A stretch of DNA of 62,206 nucleotides from Parasitella parasitica (Eukaryota > Mucoromycota > Mucoromycetes > Mucorales > Mucoraceae): positions 35,141 through 97,346 of the forward strand of contig MU619305.1 in assembly GCA_025201805.1 (NCBI GenBank), read 5' to 3'. The notes beneath the pieces are model-generated. The model was given only the letters and a program-made list of their open reading frames with translations, was not told where the DNA came from and ran no database searches. Position 1 is the first letter of the stretch, and each line of letters opens with the position of its first letter. Below, one piece after another: positions 1-9,310 of this stretch. A program made the translations under genes and the position numbers.

Positions 1-73
1 ACAAGTTTTGCGGAGACTTTTTCTTGTAAACAGCATCATCCATCATTGTCTAGATAATAACAACAGTACCGAT

Positions 74-190
74 TCATGGTTTTTGGATCACAATTTCTCT
101 TGTAGTTCCGTATCCAGTCTCAGGGCGGATATTTGTGCTTTGTGCAACTTTTGAATACTCTGCATGTATCTGACCCATGATTTCGGCCAT
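74..190 (-). CDS. Possible 5' exon of a gene running off the left edge
   Basis: On the minus strand an ATG at 190 opens a 38-codon frame beginning MAEIMGQIHAEYSK and ending at a TGA at 74-76. An A-rich leader precedes the ATG. Past the stop, another frame reads MMDDAVYKKKSPQNL up to the window edge. An intron starting at the GTG near 89 and ending at a TAG near 48 would join the two in frame as ...GTTREI-TMMDDAVY, but it would be only about 42 bp. I do not recognise the family. It may be the N-terminal part of a real gene continuing to the left, or a chance ORF. Confidence 0.3.
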   Translation of the reverse strand: MAEIMGQIHAEYSKVAQSTNIRPETGYGTTREIVIQKP

Positions 191-703
191 CTTTTTATTG
201 AAACTTTATTTCGTGTATCATGAAAGAATGAATGTTGGGCTTATATGGTATATTGCGTATTATTTATTGGAATCATTTGGCAGCTGATGTAGATCGTCTA
301 CGGTACATTTTGTTAAAGCATTCAAAGAATCATCATCAACACGAAAATGCAGAAGCTGGTAGAAGAAAACTTTTGATACATGTATATTTGTTACATTCCT
401 ATCATTTATAATTTTAGCAATTCGTTACAGCACCTATACTATCCTACATAAATTCATGAATTACTGGCAGTTTATTGTTAAATGTACAAAAATATTGAGT
501 ATATAGATATGGAACTATTGCAAATTGATACTCTAGACATAATGATAAAATAATTGGTATATTGCTAAGATTGTATATAAGAAAAAGAAGGGATGTAGAT
601 TACAACAGAAATGTAATAGGTTGTATATATGTATATTAAAATAAAATCGCATAAATTCGAGTCAATCGCTTTATGATAAGGTTCAATTGGCGGCCACGTA
701 TGT
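191..703. other. No gene seen
   Basis: AT-rich sequence between the left-edge candidate and the small zinc-type ORF. The part just below 704 would be the 3' UTR of the minus-strand ORF. No RNA gene or repeat is visible. Confidence 0.5.
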
Positions 704-850
704 TTAATTATCATCGGCACTGCGAGGGCAGTGGTCTTCATGAGAGAACTGAGTAATGTCAACACCGCATTTGGGACAAAAGCTGTAGCAGCTTTGGCTT
801 GTGATCTTGTTTGAGTTGACAAGAATTAAAACGTTGGCTAAAGAGTTCAT
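704..850 (-). CDS. Small C2HC zinc-binding-type protein (48 aa) or last exon of a larger gene
   Basis: The minus-strand frame from ATG 850 to TAA 704 encodes 48 residues. Its C-terminal half contains CPKCGVDITQFSHEDHC, a C-x2-C-x8-H-x3-C arrangement that looks like a single zinc knuckle of the UBZ/C2HC kind. The segment just above the ATG is pyrimidine-rich on the coding strand, which fits a leader. An alternative is that CAACTCAAACAAG inside the ORF is a splice acceptor and this is only the terminal exon of a longer gene. The zinc motif is visible directly. Any ubiquitin or DNA-repair role would be inference from the motif type, and the specific function is unknown. Confidence 0.38.
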   Translation of the reverse strand: MNSLANVLILVNSNKITSQSCYSFCPKCGVDITQFSHEDHCPRSADDN

Positions 851-1862
851 GTTGTTTACTAATTAAATAAGCAAGAAAGAAAAGTAAAAGACAAAAGAAT
901 CCAATGGAGGTTTTATACAATTATATAATTAACTTTTTGTGTGTGCATTTGTTGAATCTGCTGATTTACCCTGTCCATTTCTTCTTTCCCCCCTTTTCCC
1001 CTCTCACTCCATTATAAAGTGCACAAATAAGCTTCCGTTTTTTGATTAAAAAGGGAGCTTATACCATTTAAATAAAAACCAAGCTTGTAATGATATCTTG
1101 AAACGTTTTTTTTTTATGGTTTTTACCAATCATTCACCATAAAAAAAAGCGCAAACAACATTATCAGACGATGTTTACTTATGACAGCATGTATATAAGA
1201 TTGTGTACATACTTTATTTATATTTAGTACACCCAGCGTTGAGCTAATTGCTCTTTCGTCGGATGAGTGCTGTTCTTTGTAGTTAGTTTATTCTTTCCCC
1301 TTGTACATTTGGCCTCCTATGAAACATTTTCATATATACCGTGTATTTGAGCATGCGTGTTGCTGTGCCACGCCAAGTGTTACACATTTGGTTTCATTGA
1401 GCCACAATTGTCTTCAATCAATATGATAACTATGTATATCGTCAATTGCAATTTATAAATATAATCATAGATTCATTAACAAACTTCAATTTGTATTTTA
1501 TACATATATATTGTATAAAGCAATAAACCACTTTAGAAGTGATCTCAGCGAAAAAGCTTAAAGTGCCTTCATCCCGGAGCCACAACTGAAAATGTCTATA
1601 ATAATGTCAGAAGGAGCTGAATATATTATCAAATAGTAAAAGAAAGTGCACCTGACGCATAAAAACAGGAGGAAAGCCTCCATAAAAAAAATGCTCTCAA
1701 ATGATTCGTTTTCATGCGGATCAAAGAAAAAAATTTCAGGGCAAACAACTTTTTTCAGGTTGCAATTTATCAAACGTTAGCATCGATCGGCAAACAACAC
1801 AACGAGTACTAAAGTGAATTGATTGTTTAGATGTAACACTGTAAATTTATTGTTTCTTTGGT
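851..1862. other. Intergenic, no gene supported
   Basis: AT-rich intergenic sequence with oligo-A and oligo-T runs near 1100-1150. A 71-codon minus-strand ORF at 1558-1773 is hydrophobic and low in information, and I do not consider it a gene. The right part is the 3' UTR of RPS3A. Confidence 0.6.
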
Positions 1863-3114
1863 TTAAACAGAGGCTTGAATGGCGGGTTCAACAAAATCTT
1901 TGGATGCCTTGGCACCAGTGTCATCACCAGCAGCGGCAGCACCACCATGAAGAGCCAAGAGAGCAGAGACATCAAACTTGGGTGCCTTGAGAATCTTGAC
2001 TTTGCGGGTGTAAGTGTTTTGGAGAGGGTAGATACCTTGACAGGCCTTCTCAATACGGACGGCAATGGCATCTTGGGCAGATTGAGAGGCAGAGGAGGTA
2101 ACCTTGGCAACCAATTCCTTAAGGTCACAAGTAACGGCTTCCTCAGTCATGATCTCAAACATCTTTTTACGGATTTGGCGGATTTGAGCCGATTGAGCAT
2201 AGGTAGTCTTTTTGATTTGGTTGCGACGGCGAGAAGTGAAGGAGACGGCAAAAATACGAACAAGATAACCATCGGTGGTCTTGATATCAACGAAAGCCTC
2301 AATCAAAGATTGCCACTTCTTGACCATGGAACGGAGCTTGTCGGTGGTCATGTCCATGCGGTAAAAGTTGGTGAGACAGTTCTTGCCTTGGATTTCGTCA
2401 ACCTTCAATTGGATCTTACGGAAAGAACGAGACTCGTCTTTGGAGAGATCACCGAGAGACATCTCGACAACACGACCATTGAGAGAGTCGTTGGCGTTGC
2501 GGAGACCCTGAGTACGATTGACAAGAGTCTTACCGACTTGGCGAACATCAAACATGGAAGGAGCTTTGATGTCATACCAATCCTTGCGGGTGAAAGGGTC
2601 AACGCTACAAGAACATAAGTCTATCTATCCTAATACTAATGAATCCCTTAGATTGAACGCATGCATGTGTAAAGTCAAAAAATCCAGTGTCCCTTTGCTG
2701 TTGATCTTGCAATTTATTCTCTATTTGAGCTCGATGATTTTGTTGGATTAGTGTTGAATATTTCTATTCTATATTGTAAATCAAATTTCCAAAAGGCGCA
2801 TTTATATTAGTTTTAGCTTCTCCAATGTCGAAACAAAATAAACTGAATAGAAGTGTTCCACATGCATACTATCAAAATTAAGGCTTCATAATATAATGTA
2901 TACTTACATCTTCTTCTTCAAACCCTTCTTTCCTTTACTAAGACGCCTATTGAACACAAGAAAAAATCAGTTAGGTGTCCAGAAGTATATTAGAAAAGAA
3001 GAATATTTTCTTACTTGTTCTTGCCAACAGCTAATTCGATGCAATAAAAAAATATGATTGATTAGTTTCGATGGATGGATGGATGGATGGACAGTCGATA
3101 TGTGTATTACCCAT
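1863..3114 (-). CDS. RPS3A: 40S ribosomal protein eS1 (RPS3A / yeast Rps1)
   Basis: Component of the small ribosomal subunit near the mRNA exit and platform. Four coding exons on the minus strand: 3111-3114 (ATGG only), 3015-3030, 2908-2946 and 1863-2604. Joined, they give 266 residues, close to the family length of about 255-265. The start reads [15 protein letters not shown], followed by [20 protein letters not shown] and, near the C-terminus, [20 protein letters not shown], all eS1 hallmarks. All introns are GT-AG and phases match. The first exon holds only the start codon plus one base, and exon 2 is 16 nt, so ORF finders start far too late at 2555. Intron 1 contains a (GATG)n run. The gene stands alone between a gene-poor stretch and a Helitron relic. 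Confidence 0.97.
3070..3091. repeat. (GATG)n microsatellite in RPS3A intron 1
   Basis: About five tandem GATG units lie inside the first intron of RPS3A, between the 4-nt first exon and exon 2. Simple tandem repeat, no coding role. Confidence 0.9.
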
Positions 3115-3389
3115 GATGTCGTATGGATTAAAAAGAAGGTTTGATATGCTGTACAGTTCTTCCGGCCACTTTCAAAAAAAATTGCTCGCTTGTGTGGAGC
3201 GGTTTCCTCGCCACCTTTTTTCTGTGCCCGATGGGTACCTACTGCATACACTACAATCCGACTCTGTTGCCAATATTTTTTTTATTACCTCGCTGAAAGT
3301 TCATGTACGAATACATGGGATGTAGATGTTAATTACAGTAAATGATCGCTTGGTCGTACCTCATAATTTATACTTGACCGCCTAGTATA

Positions 3390-4117
3390 ATGGTTGAAAT
3401 ATGCAACCAAATTAAATCAATCAAATACGTTTACAAGTACGTGTTGAAAGGGCATGACAGACCCCAAGTATGTATGAGAACAAACGGTGAAGAAGGTGGA
3501 GACGAAATTAAAAACTTTCTTGATGCAAGATATCTGTCTGCCTTGGAAGCATTTTGAAGTTTACTTTCTTTTCCGATGCATAAAGAATTCCCTACAACTC
3601 AACATCTTGATATTCATATCGAAGGAGATCGCTTGGCTTATTTTGATGATGATGATGATAGTTCAGAAGGCGTTGTTAATGAAGAGCTATCTGAATCAAC
3701 GTTGACTTCATGGTTCAAGCACAATTCGAGCCATCCTGATGACTTGGAAGCCAGAATTACCATTTATCATAACTTATGTGAGCGGCACACATTTTATAAA
3801 CAGCAAAATCCCAGAGTTTGGAGCACAAGACGCTCAAACATTGAGAAATTCCATCTGCGAATCCTTCTCTACCATATTCCTGGTGCAACCTCTTTTGTTG
3901 ACTTGCAAACATACAATGGTGAAGTGTATCCTTCCTATCAAGTTACAGCAAGAGCAATGGGCCTTTTTGGAGACGATAATGAGTCGTCAGCCACAATAAC
4001 AGAAGCAAGCTCTTACACATGCATCCTCGCAATCAACGTCAACTGTTCTGTGTTTTGTTTGTTTCCAGTGATGTATCTAATCCATATCAATTATGGCCGG
4101 ATCATAGATCTCATTAA
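3390..4117 (+). pseudogene. Helitron helicase relic (N-terminal helitron-like domain)
   Basis: Reading from ATG 3390 gives Helitron transposase hallmarks in the expected order: VEICNQIKSIKYVYKYVLKG, HDRP, EIKNFLDARYLSALEAF and, further on, LRILLYHIPGATSFVDLQ. The family is a Rep-helicase protein that moves by rolling-circle replication. The copy is dead. The codon after LSALEAF is TGA at 3555-3557, where a Trp is typical. Near 4000 the frame shifts: the family-like segment QLFCVLFVSSDVSNPYQLW continues in another frame up to a TAA near 4117. The Pif1 helicase domain is missing here. A second relic carrying that part lies at 43503-44703, but I cannot say whether both derive from one family. 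Confidence 0.82.
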
Positions 4118-4222
4118 ACAGAAGACCATCTGGACCAAAAATAGAAAGAAGTAAATCAACTCACTTCTTCTCTTTGGCCTCCCCCCTCCCCCGCAACAAC
4201 TCTCATTCCACTCGTCCAAATT

Positions 4223-4402
4223 ATGGGTGTTGAATGTTATCTGTATCTTACACGACAAGTAAAAGATTTTTGCGTCTTGGAAACCGTTGATTATATCACC
4301 TTCACCGTAACACTGAAGGCATTCAAAGAAAACAGCACTAGGAAATCATCTAGCAAGATGGGCGGCATCCTCGCCAAAAAGGAAGGAGAAAAAAAAAAGT
4401 AG
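4223..4402 (+). CDS. Small ORF of unknown nature (59 aa)
   Basis: ATG 4223 to TAG 4400-4402. The product starts MGVECYLYLTRQVKDF and ends in a lysine-rich tail encoded by a run of A. A shift in that A-run would let the frame continue as VAICAMVWPSEEDIEENEE to a TAA near 4474. A pyrimidine-rich stretch at 4155-4210 precedes it. It follows the Helitron relic directly and may be part of the same decayed element. I recognise no domain. Confidence 0.2.
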   Translation: MGVECYLYLTRQVKDFCVLETVDYITFTVTLKAFKENSTRKSSSKMGGILAKKEGEKKK

Positions 4403-5340
4403 CCATTTGTGCCATGGTTTGGCCTTCGGAAGAAGATATTGAGGAGAATGAAGAAGGGCGTTTGGGCATTCAATAATTGCGGCTGTAGAAACAGAATACT
4501 ACTTGGGAAGCACCTATTTCTCTATACTAAAACCGTATCACCAAGAAGGCCAACGTAGATCTAGATTTGGACCACTACACGAGGTCGAGTGCTTCACAGC
4601 TATGTTTTGGCAAACCGCCATGACTTGGTTCATCGTTTACTTTAATGCCATCGATATCTAAGTACTAATGGTAATATTTTTCTTTACCTTCCTTAATGGT
4701 TTAGATACAAAAGACTAGAGCTCTCATCAAATGTCATCTATGAGGACTGAAGACACTCTAATTCTGGAGAAACCCCATTAGGCGCTGGAGTGGTCACTGA
4801 TTATACCGATATTGTACATACGCTTTATTATAGTAAATAAAATTATTGGCCTTATATCGCATCTATCAAAGCAGCAATAGTATTGCTAGCCTAATATTGA
4901 TTACAATGCTTACTTGGAATTGTGAGCAAAGTGATGGTCACAGTGATTTTGCATCCGGAATCATATAGACAATACAATAAAACGACAGCAATGTTCTACA
5001 TAATAGCAGAGAATTTTAAGGGTATAAAAATTACCTAGTAAACTATAATACCATATCATGAGGTACTCTATAAATTCTAGTAATGAACTCCCACAACAAG
5101 CTATAAGATCAAAAAAAAAAATATAGTCACTGTTATTTGTGCCCTTGTAGGGGACACCGCTTCCATTAAATAGACTCGGAAAGGACAGCACTGTACCTTC
5201 TTCACAGACACAGAACTGACTGCTTCCAAACCTATTTCAACTAAAGATATCGCCTACGGAATGAAACAAATATTAAAAAATTCTTTCGACTTCCCTTTTC
5301 GCTCTCTCTTTTCCTCTATTCTTTACTCGAAAAGTTTGCC
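4403..5340. other. Intergenic and promoter of the HMG-box gene
   Basis: No supported gene. The last 60 bases are pyrimidine-rich (5290-5325) and end directly at the HMG gene's ATG, as expected for its core promoter and leader. Confidence 0.55.
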
Positions 5341-6465
5341 ATGGCTGACGGTAAGATGAGAAATCAATGGAGTACATTGTTCTAACTTCTTATATTTTTT
5401 TTTCTCTGTTATGCAGATCCAAAATATAGACAAAAATATAAAGAATTGAGAAAGCGTATTCGAGAAATAGAAGAGGTACAAGTACTATCGAATCAATTCA
5501 TTATGTACTGATGCGGCTTGGTGCTAGGAAAATGATGTGCTAAACATAAGATTGTTCAAAGCCCATAAAAGCATTCGTCACCTCAAATTGGAAAGAACGT
5601 AAGCTGTAATTAACGGCATCATTGGGAATTCATGGCTAATTGGACAAGATAGCTTCTTGCTTGATAGAATGGATAAATCAAACCATAATCCTCTCGACTA
5701 CAACAGCGACAACTCGGATGTGGGTTCTGATATCTACTCTCATGATGAATCAGATTTGGTAAATTCTACGGTTTTTAATATGCCTTGAGTGTTGACCTAA
5801 CCATCTTGTCGTCAAAGAATTTGCACAAGATCCACAGCAGCCATAAACTTGATGGTCGTAGTCGAATCGAGAGATCAGCAGCTAATAAACCACAACGTAA
5901 AAAGAAAGATCCCAACGCGCCAAAGGGGCCAGGCAACGTCTTTTTCTTGTACTGTAGATTGGAGAGAGATAAGGTTAAAGATGAATTCCCAACAGAAAAT
6001 TTGGGCGAGGTTACAAGATTGCTTGGGCAGCGATGGAAAGGTCTTACAAAAGATGAGAAAAAGGTACTATCGATTGGCTTTGTAGTATTGTCCCTTACTG
6101 AACCAATATTTAACGGCTAGAAATATTATGACATGTACAAGCGTGAACTTGACGAATATGAAGAAGCAATGAAAATATACACTCTAAATGGTGGACTTGC
6201 TACTGCTGGCAGTGTTATCTCAGCAGATGTAGGTGGTTCTCAAGATATAAGCGAATCCGTTGATGCTGGAATAGCGTCTATCACGTCTTCGCCTGCACAA
6301 TCTATTGAAATGTCTATGGATTTTCCAAGTGATCCTGGCCATCAACATCATGATTCACCTGATGTAGGCTCTATCATAGATGACGATGATAATAAGGATA
6401 TACCCCAATCTGACATATATCATACGTCTGACCCGATGATATCTAGCTGGCAAGGAACACTTTAA
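5341..6465 (+). CDS. HMG-box protein, Nhp10/Nht1-like (INO80 complex type)
   Basis: Six exons: 5341-5350, 5417-5475, 5528-5598, 5653-5758, 5818-6063 and 6121-6465, giving 278 residues with all phases consistent. Residues about 5-50 form a charged coiled coil (KYRQKYKELRKRIREIEEEN). An acidic stretch follows, then an HMG box from about residue 112 (KKKDPNAPKGPGNVFFLYCR) to about 180. The tail is acidic and serine-rich. A coiled coil before a single HMG box is the layout of fungal INO80 remodeller subunits Nhp10 and Nht1, so a nuclear, chromatin-remodelling role is likely. The assignment rests on architecture, and another HMG family is possible. Poly(A)-signal-like AATAAA motifs lie near 6587. 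Confidence 0.85.
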
Positions 6466-8785
6466 GAAAAGGAGCGCGAATCTGCTATACCTTGTGTCTT
6501 TAATGAAAAATGAAAAGAGAGTTTTGCCCTATTCCTAGTTTTCTAACTGTAAAACTGTATTTATCATTTAAATTTCTTTCCTTTACTAATAAATATTTAA
6601 TAAACAAATACAAGTTTGTATGCTAATACTTGAAGTGAAAAGCATATCTTAGTGCTGATTAAATAATAGTAGAGTAGATGGTTCTCAAAAGATTTAAAGC
6701 TGACGAGATAGAAACCATGTGCAAATGTTTGGTGTTTTATTATGGTTTAATCTGAATGAATAGACCTAGTCTTGCACTAGTTACAAAATTCTTTCAAAAA
6801 CTGAAATGTTGATTGACAGCATATGGGATCAAATCAGGATTATACGCCTTCAAAAGCCAAAACAAGTTTAGGGTAGTCCAATCTTGAACAAAAACCCATC
6901 CTCTGAGCAATTTGGTAATAGATAAGCGATATTTACAGATGAGCAATGGCGAATTTATCTCAAGTACGATATGCTGGTTTGGAAAAAAACAAAAGTGCAA
7001 AGCTTGAAACCTTTGGCCAATCAAATTACTTCAAAGTAGCTGCACACACAAACTTTTTTTTTATATATGTCTTGCCATTATTTGTGCTGATCTGGACTCT
7101 ATTATCAGGAGTCTTGGGCCTTATTAGATACTCAAGTGCAGGTAAGTTTATTTAGTCAAGGAGGTTATTGCTTGATTATGGCGCGAAAGTGGGGAATTAG
7201 ATATATGAAAGATTATTAAAGGAAATTTAATATAGAGGAGATCTGACGAAGAAAACCTTTCTTAGTTAATAAAAAAAGTTTTTTTTTTCCAAGTATGATG
7301 GTATAATAATAACGAAGATTTACGAAAGAAAACAATAGCAAGATTAGCTGCAGATGAGATTTTTATTTCAAGAAGAGGAATATATGATCAGTAGATAGAT
7401 AAGATAACTATCGACGAATATCTCTGAAATATCAAAAACTAATGGGTATTCATAATAAATTATAGGACTTAATAAATCTTTTATTGCTACTATGACTCAA
7501 ATTGCAATGAAAGTTAAAAGTGAAAATGTGAGCTTCATTCTAATATATTCAAATTTACAGATGTAGTGCCCCAAGTCTGATTCAGGCACTAAATCCTTGC
7601 TCTCTTATTGGCTCATATTAATCACCGCTTTTTTTTTATCAACGTAACAAGAGCATATACAATCGTATCACTATCACAATATGCATATTTTCTAGCCCTA
7701 ATTTATTCAGTAATATCACTATTTCATCAATGATCGGTGAAAAATGGCTTGGAGAGGTCCCATGTGGTAAACCCCTCTTGGCACCAGTTGTCTTTAATTT
7801 TTTTCTCTATACCATTTAGTTTTGAAACTTGCTGAGAAAGTGCAAATGAGTCATTTGCTGAGCAATTGCGTTGACAGAAATAGCTTTGCCTACTGACTGC
7901 AAAGCAAATACTGCGGACATGATTTCTATAGTAGAGTTGGAATCGATAGAATATATGTACCATCTTTAGAACGTGTATCTCTATCGATTTTGGAGGTAGA
8001 CATATTGAAGATATTTTGCCCTACTATTTTGTTTCATTTTGTTGTTATTGTTCAAGCCTTTTTCTATTATTGTGGTAATTGGCTAGTTATTATCTTTTTC
8101 ATCGAAGTCTTTTCCTATGAGCGTAAATCGCCCAGGAAGTTTCATATTCTTGGAGCGTAGATCTTTGAATAAATGTTTGAGATAAACGAGGTTTGCCAAC
8201 ACTTAACACAATTTACCGTGAGTTGATCAAAAACAAAAATAGTATAAGCCAGTAGTCAGAAGAAATGGTGTTATTTTCGCCCTAGTGGTTTCCACATAAA
8301 AAGCACTGCATAGATAATATAATATCGAAAATAAAACATAATGGGTATGTCCTAGAAACAAAAACAAGTTTAAGCAAAGGTATTTGAATTAGTCTTTTAA
8401 AAAAAAGTTCGCCATTTATTGTAAAGCCATCGACATTTATACTTTTAGTATCAAGGGTGGCCTCATCAGAATTGGGTGGATTTCTTATGTTTTTCACTTG
8501 AATAAGTCCTTTTTTTTTTGGTGGAATGAATAATAGCTAAAATATGATTAATTAGTTTTTCTCTGAACAAAATGCATACATTAGTAATTAAAAGTAACAA
8601 TAATAGTAGTGGTAGAATGTTACGTAGCGATCATAAAACTAATACTTAACTATCTTCATTTCCATACAGCGCTGAACTATCAATAACAATAAAATAATTA
8701 AAACTATATCGATACCACTACGTATTACTTACTTGTTACAATGACTCTACTTGACCGAATGACACACGAATTGTATAAAAGCGAC
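6466..8785. other. Gene-poor stretch with only weak ORFs
   Basis: The 3' UTR of the HMG gene is followed by AT-rich sequence. The plus-strand ORF 6946-7155 (69 codons) has one hydrophobic segment, FFFIYVLPLFVLIWTLLSG, and ends at a GTAAGT-like site. It could be a first exon, but no continuation was found. The overlapping minus-strand ORF 6794-7024 and the ORF at 7727-7963 look like chance or worn transposon sequence. None is called as a gene. Confidence 0.45.
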
Positions 8786-8976
8786 GAACATTAATCCTGG
8801 AACCACGTCCGATAGTTTGGTTGTGTTAAGAAGATCCTAAAGGAAGGCTATGGTCATGGCATGGGAAACCATCAAAGTCCACAGGATTAATCTGACTGGG
8901 AGCATATACCACAACAAGTCCCAAGGGTATATGCTAGCCGATGGTTAACCCAACTTCATACCTGGGTTCAAGTCAG
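8786..8976 (+). repeat. 191-bp repeat element, copy 1 (possible structured RNA or SINE-like)
   Basis: A 191-bp sequence recurs at 9009-9199 with two substitutions and no indel, separated by 32 bp. Each copy has a perfect 10-bp hairpin stem (AGCATATACC at 8901-8910 with GGTATATGCT at 8926-8935). Near the 3' end is a Pol III B-box-like motif, GGGTTCAAGTCAG, inside a small stem-loop resembling a tRNA T-arm. A possible A-box-like TAGCCGATGGTTA lies about 30 bp upstream of it. There is no ORF. It could be a dimeric SINE, a Pol III-transcribed RNA or a transposon end. It lies just upstream of a decayed Tc1-like element. Strand is given by the B-box direction. Confidence 0.6.
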
Positions 8977-8996
8977 GTCTCTTCAATTCATGCGTC

Positions 8997-9211
8997 TCTT
9001 ATCTCAATGAACATTAATACTGGAACCACGTCCGATAGTTCGGTTGTGTTAAGAAGATCCTAAAGGAAGGCTATGGTCATGGCATGGGAAACCATCAAAG
9101 TCCACAGGATTAATCTGACTGGGAGCATATACCACAACAAGTCCCAAGGGTATATGCTAGCCGATGGTTAACCCAACTTCATACCTGGGTTCAAGTCAGA
9201 TTGAGATAAGA
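8997..9211. repeat. 12-bp inverted repeat flanking copy 2
   Basis: The arms TCTTATCTCAAT (8997-9008) and ATTGAGATAAGA (9200-9211) are perfect reverse complements. They abut the 191-bp unit on both sides with no spacer. Confidence 0.8.
9009..9199 (+). repeat. 191-bp repeat element, copy 2
   Basis: Second copy of the element at 8786-8976, 189 of 191 positions identical. The hairpin stem is at 9124-9133 and 9149-9158. This copy is bounded exactly by a perfect 12-bp inverted repeat: TCTTATCTCAAT at 8997-9008 and ATTGAGATAAGA at 9200-9211. Copy 1 lacks such flanks. The first bases of copy 2 follow the left arm directly. Confidence 0.6.
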
Positions 9212-9310
9212 ATAAAGAAGTGTGGTCAAAGTTTCATTTTGTTGACAAATACTTGAACCCTACAGCTGGTGACGTAATAGGCTGCGCACTTCACTATTCA
9301 ACAACAAAAC

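Noticed and set aside
1875-2618. 247-codon plus-strand ORF
   Set aside because: It is antisense to the RPS3A coding exon, which is unambiguous.
3376-3440. tRNA-like A-box (TAGTATAATGG) near 3384
   Set aside because: There is no B box or cloverleaf. The bases are part of the Helitron relic reading VEICNQIKSIKY.
8786-9211. Known structural RNA (SRP RNA, U6, RNase P, tRNA) for the 191-bp repeat
   Set aside because: The conserved cores of these RNAs as I know them are not visible. A hairpin and a B-box-like motif alone do not identify a class.
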